Shown: piece after piece, positions 61,511 to 64,000 of the stretch
Position numbering within the stretch: position 1 is the first letter of the stretch
Layout: every line of letters starts with the position of its first letter
Source of the DNA: Chloroflexota bacterium
GTDB lineage: Bacteria; Chloroflexota; Anaerolineae; UBA2200
Assembly (NCBI GenBank): GCA_014360755.1
Contig: JACIWX010000001.1
Coordinates: forward strand, 1 to 64,000
Direction of reading: 5' to 3'
DNA length: 64,000 nt
Position numbers and translations under genes: made by a program
The notes under the pieces: model-generated
Databases searched by the model: none
Seen by the model: only the letters and a program-made list of their open reading frames with translations
Told to the model about the DNA's origin: nothing

Positions 61511-62206
61511 ATGAAGTTTTCTGATTTGCTCACTCTTTATGAGGAATTCAAAAAGAGGTATGGCGAAGATGCATACAAACATGTCTCTGAATTACTCAGA
61601 GAAGCGAAAACTATTCATAGGCGAGACTGGTTAAAGTTGCCCACCCCAGGTAAAGACCATGAACAATCTTGGCGTGCCTTTAAGGGGAAAAATCTTGAGA
61701 AACTGGTTATTCACATAATAAAAGATGAAGTAGAGAATCTAGGCCTGAAAATCGTTGAAGGAAATGTTCTAGAAAGGTCCAATAGTAGTAATCTGTCAGA
61801 GGAACTCAGCCGAGTCAAACGAAATCTTTTGGTGGATTATGGTGAGTTCGGAGCGCATCTCCCAGATGTAGATATAGTTATCTATGATCCGAGGAATTGT
61901 GTCATTGTTGCTGTGGTTTCCAGCAAAGTCACTTTGCGGGAAAGGATTGCTCAGACAGGTTACTGGAAGATTAAATTGAGCCAGGATACGGTAACTAAAC
62001 ATATTAAAGTATTCTTTATTACCCCAGATGAGGATAGGACATTGAGTACAAGAAAGCCCATTAAGAAGGGGCGAGCGATTGTTGAAGCAGACACTGATGG
62101 GAGCTATGTAATGAGTGAGGAAGAGATTGAAGAAAGTGATAAAGTCAAGAAGTTTGATAAATTTCTCTCTGATTTGCAGAAGTTGTTGGAGAGTGAAAAC
62201 CGATGA
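61511..62206 (+). CDS. Type II restriction endonuclease (BsaWI-like candidate)
   Basis: A 231-residue protein next to a DNA methyltransferase. A PD-(D/E)xK-type core is suggested by LPDVDIVIYD (P118, D119, D121) followed by VVSSKVTLRERIAQTGYW (S137-S-K139 and E144), a variant catalytic arrangement seen in enzymes of the BsaWI/Cfr10I sort that cut CCGG-containing sites. The recognition sequence cannot be read from the protein. ATG 61511 follows AAAGGA; the frame is open to 61415. Codon use and AT-richness differ from the neighbours, which suggests horizontal acquisition. Confidence 0.7.
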   Translation: MKFSDLLTLYEEFKKRYGEDAYKHVSELLREAKTIHRRDWLKLPTPGKDHEQSWRAFKGKNLEKLVIHIIKDEVENLGLKIVEGNVLERSNSSNLSEELSRVKRNLLVDYGEFGAHLPDVDIVIYDPRNCVIVAVVSSKVTLRERIAQTGYWKIKLSQDTVTKHIKVFFITPDEDRTLSTRKPIKKGRAIVEADTDGSYVMSEEEIEESDKVKKFDKFLSDLQKLLESENR

Positions 62207-63006
62207 AGGCTAAGAATCAATTACCGTTGAGTTTATTTCCAGAAAGGGATGAGCAATTTGAGAAAAAGGAGGATGAAAAACCAACTTTGGAAACAACCAC
62301 CTTGTGGGATTACCCAACGCAAAGCTATGGGAAAAAACCCAAGGGTGACAATAAATTTCAAGGCGTGACTCCGGCATTTATCATTTGGAATATGATACAG
62401 AGATACACAAAACCCGGGGATTTAGTAGTTGACCCAATGGCAGGCAGTGGCACGACAATTGATGTCTGCGAAGAAGAGGGCAGGAGAGTCATTGGTTATG
62501 ACATTAACCCAAAACATCCTAAGGTAATAAAGAATGATTCTCGCAAGATACCCTTGGAAGACGATTCGGTTGACATGGTTTTCATAGATTCACCCTATGG
62601 AGATAATGTTAATTACTCAGATGACCCTGCTGACATTGGCAAGATTTCTGCAGAGGATCCTCGATTTTATGAAGAATTAGAAAAGGTGGCTCTTGAAATC
62701 CATCGGATCCTTAAACCTGGGAAGGTTGTAGGATGGCTGATCGGGGATCAATGGGTCAGAAGGAAATTCACCCCAGTTGGTTTTAGAATATATAGTATGC
62801 TCGAGAAGTATTTTGAACCCATAGACATAGTATGTGTAGTAAGGCGCGGTCAAAGTTCGCATACAGCTCTCTGGCATTATCGGGCTAAGAAATTCAACTT
62901 CTTTTTGAGGGGGTTCAAATATCTATTGCTATTTAGAAAACCGCCTCTCGAAAGGAAAGGAAAGGAAGAGAAACCAGAAAAAATCAAATGGAGGAGATAT
63001 AAATAG
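62203..63006 (+). CDS. DNA methyltransferase (N4-cytosine/N6-adenine type)
   Basis: A 267-residue amino-methyltransferase with SAM motif VDPMAGSGTT (76-85), the VIGYDINPKH acidic loop and catalytic motif IDSPYGDNVNYSD (128-140; DSPY in place of DPPY). The motif order (I before IV) fits small site-specific enzymes. It overlaps the restriction gene by 4 bp (ATGA), so the pair is a compact type II system. Like its neighbour it is AT-richer than the rest of the window. Confidence 0.88.
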   Translation: MKAKNQLPLSLFPERDEQFEKKEDEKPTLETTTLWDYPTQSYGKKPKGDNKFQGVTPAFIIWNMIQRYTKPGDLVVDPMAGSGTTIDVCEEEGRRVIGYDINPKHPKVIKNDSRKIPLEDDSVDMVFIDSPYGDNVNYSDDPADIGKISAEDPRFYEELEKVALEIHRILKPGKVVGWLIGDQWVRRKFTPVGFRIYSMLEKYFEPIDIVCVVRRGQSSHTALWHYRAKKFNFFLRGFKYLLLFRKPPLERKGKEEKPEKIKWRRYK

Positions 63007-63149
63007 AGGGTAGTTCTGCAAAGGGTAGTGTAGAACTCGTGACTAAGGAGACATAGCGAGATAGGCTTACAAGATAAGTGCTCCTGGTCGGTGTGTCAAG
63101 ATATTCCCCCCAAATGATAATAAGCATAATATTAGAAACCGTTTAACGG

Positions 63150-63902
63150 ATGGTAATGTTGGATTTGAACCCCTTCTTCTTTACAGGTGGGCCGGTCGGG
63201 TGCCTCCTCATCCACGGTGGCACGGGCAGCCCGCCGGAGATGCGCCCCATGGGAGAATATCTGGCTGCCAAGGGATTGACGGTGCTTGGCGTGCGTCTGG
63301 CTGGCCATGGGACTATTCCCGAAGATTTGCTCAGGACCAGCTGGCAAGACCTGGTTGCGTCGGCTGAGGAAGGATTGTATCGGCTGCAAGGGTCATGCGA
63401 GCGTGTGTTTGTCGCGGGGTTGTCCATGGGCGGTTTGCTCGCGCTTTATCTGGCTGCTCGTTATCCCATTGCGGGAGCTATTGTCATGGCTGCACCTGCT
63501 TACCTGAGCGATTGGCGGTTAAGGTGGCTGCCCATTATCAAGCACTTTGTCAAATGGTATCATTCCAGCGGCGAGGTGGATTTGACCGATCCTGAGGCGG
63601 GAGAAAGGATATTCTTTTATCGGAGAGTGCCGCTTGTCTTTGGTGAGCAAGTGAACCGACTCTTGCAAGAAGTGCGTAGCAACCTAGGCCAAGTGAAGGT
63701 GCCGGTGCTTATCATGCAGGGACGCCGTGATCGAACCATCCCTGCGGACAGTGCGCAGATTCTTTTCGATAGCTTAGGGAGCGACGATAAAGAAATCGTC
63801 TGGTGGCCCAACTCTGGACATGCCATCACAGTGGACAGCGAACGAGAAGCAGTGTGGGCTCGTGCCTATGATTTTATTGCCGCGCGCATGGCAAATTCAT
63901 GA
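63150..63902 (+). CDS. Carboxylesterase (Est30-like alpha/beta hydrolase)
   Basis: A 250-residue serine hydrolase: LLIHGGTGSPPEMRPMGEYLAAKG, nucleophile G-L-S-M-G-G, Asp in QGRRDRTIPADS and His in NSGHAITVD. It matches the short monoglyceride-lipase/Est30 group, which hydrolyses short-chain esters. ATG 63150 or 63156. Stands alone after the restriction-modification genes; the 143-bp gap before it holds no clear promoter. Confidence 0.9.
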   Translation: MVMLDLNPFFFTGGPVGCLLIHGGTGSPPEMRPMGEYLAAKGLTVLGVRLAGHGTIPEDLLRTSWQDLVASAEEGLYRLQGSCERVFVAGLSMGGLLALYLAARYPIAGAIVMAAPAYLSDWRLRWLPIIKHFVKWYHSSGEVDLTDPEAGERIFFYRRVPLVFGEQVNRLLQEVRSNLGQVKVPVLIMQGRRDRTIPADSAQILFDSLGSDDKEIVWWPNSGHAITVDSEREAVWARAYDFIAARMANS

Positions 63903-63949
63903 GGGTGTCCATCCAGGTAGGGAATGCTTTTGCAATCTAAGGAGGCTTT

Positions 63950-64000
63950 ATGGAGAAGCAACCATTTCTGCGTCTGGTAGAAGCAACCGCCATTTTCCTC
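63950..64000 (+). CDS. Start of a gene cut by the window end
   Basis: ATG 63950 with a perfect AAGGAGG 4 nt upstream opens a frame (MEKQPFLRLVEATAIFL) to the last base. It is 47 bp after the esterase gene and is probably cotranscribed. Too short to identify. Confidence 0.6.
   Translation, partial: MEKQPFLRLVEATAIFL

Overview
This 64 kb window looks like a chromosomal segment of an anaerobic member of the Chloroflexota, probably Anaerolineae-like. The inference rests on gene content and style. Surface proteins carry Pro/Thr-rich linkers. Several membrane proteins begin with a zinc ribbon. DNRLRE, PEGA/DUF5107, bactofilin, DUF362-ferredoxin and Lon-like AAA families are present, along with ferredoxin-dependent oxidoreductases and an EtfA with a fused ferredoxin domain. 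Base composition is moderate, except for an AT-richer restriction-modification island near 61.5-63.0 kb. There are no rRNA genes and no CRISPR array. One tRNA gene, Val(CAC), is present.

Layout. 0-6.2 kb: a 12-Asp-box beta-propeller membrane protein (minus strand) bracketed by two copies of a short inverted-repeat element, then a lipoprotein-zinc ribbon-DUF3467 group. 6.2-17.8 kb: a DUF362 ferredoxin protein, a cupin-TIGR04076 fusion, a tightly packed LOG/EamA/esterase/rpiA run, hutH-tgt, uppP, a PstS-like lipoprotein, and a phosphotriesterase-type lactonase with a creatininase-family amidohydrolase. 17.9-20.1 kb: a convergent three-gene ascorbate-type PTS. 20.3-26.5 kb: an energy-metabolism block made of acyl-CoA dehydrogenase, EtfB, ferredoxin-EtfA, pyrophosphatase, ferredoxin and a 2-oxoacid:ferredoxin oxidoreductase (alpha and beta only). 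26.9-34.4 kb: an MBL hydrolase, then greA-lysS-M23-GDPD-AMMECR1 and a Lon-like protease. 34.6-40.4 kb: a second zinc-ribbon sensor-like protein, a PDZ protein, a degenerate class II aldolase, a C45-type hydrolase, der and a UbiA-type prenyltransferase. 40.5-49.6 kb: tlyA, then a surface-glycan/surface-protein operon ending in a 1174-aa beta-helix protein with three DNRLRE domains. 49.7-55.4 kb: bactofilin-M23, rdgB, a HldE-type nucleotidyltransferase, murJ and small membrane proteins. 55.4-64 kb: tRNA-Val, a TPR protein, an M28 peptidase, a GPH symporter behind a long hairpin-rich leader, a type II restriction-modification pair, an esterase, and the start of one more gene.

The most notable observations are these. 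(1) A family of short inverted-repeat elements (14-bp termini, apparent 7-bp target duplications) has modified gene ends. (2) A PTS/lactonase/amidohydrolase cluster points to an uncharacterised sugar-acid lactone pathway. (3) A roughly 430-nt structured leader with a mini-ORF precedes a sugar-type symporter. (4) Two housekeeping genes and one micro-ORF have promoters whose spacing predicts leaderless mRNAs. (5) Several enzyme-family members have lost canonical catalytic residues. All functional statements come from reading the translated sequences; no database search was run.
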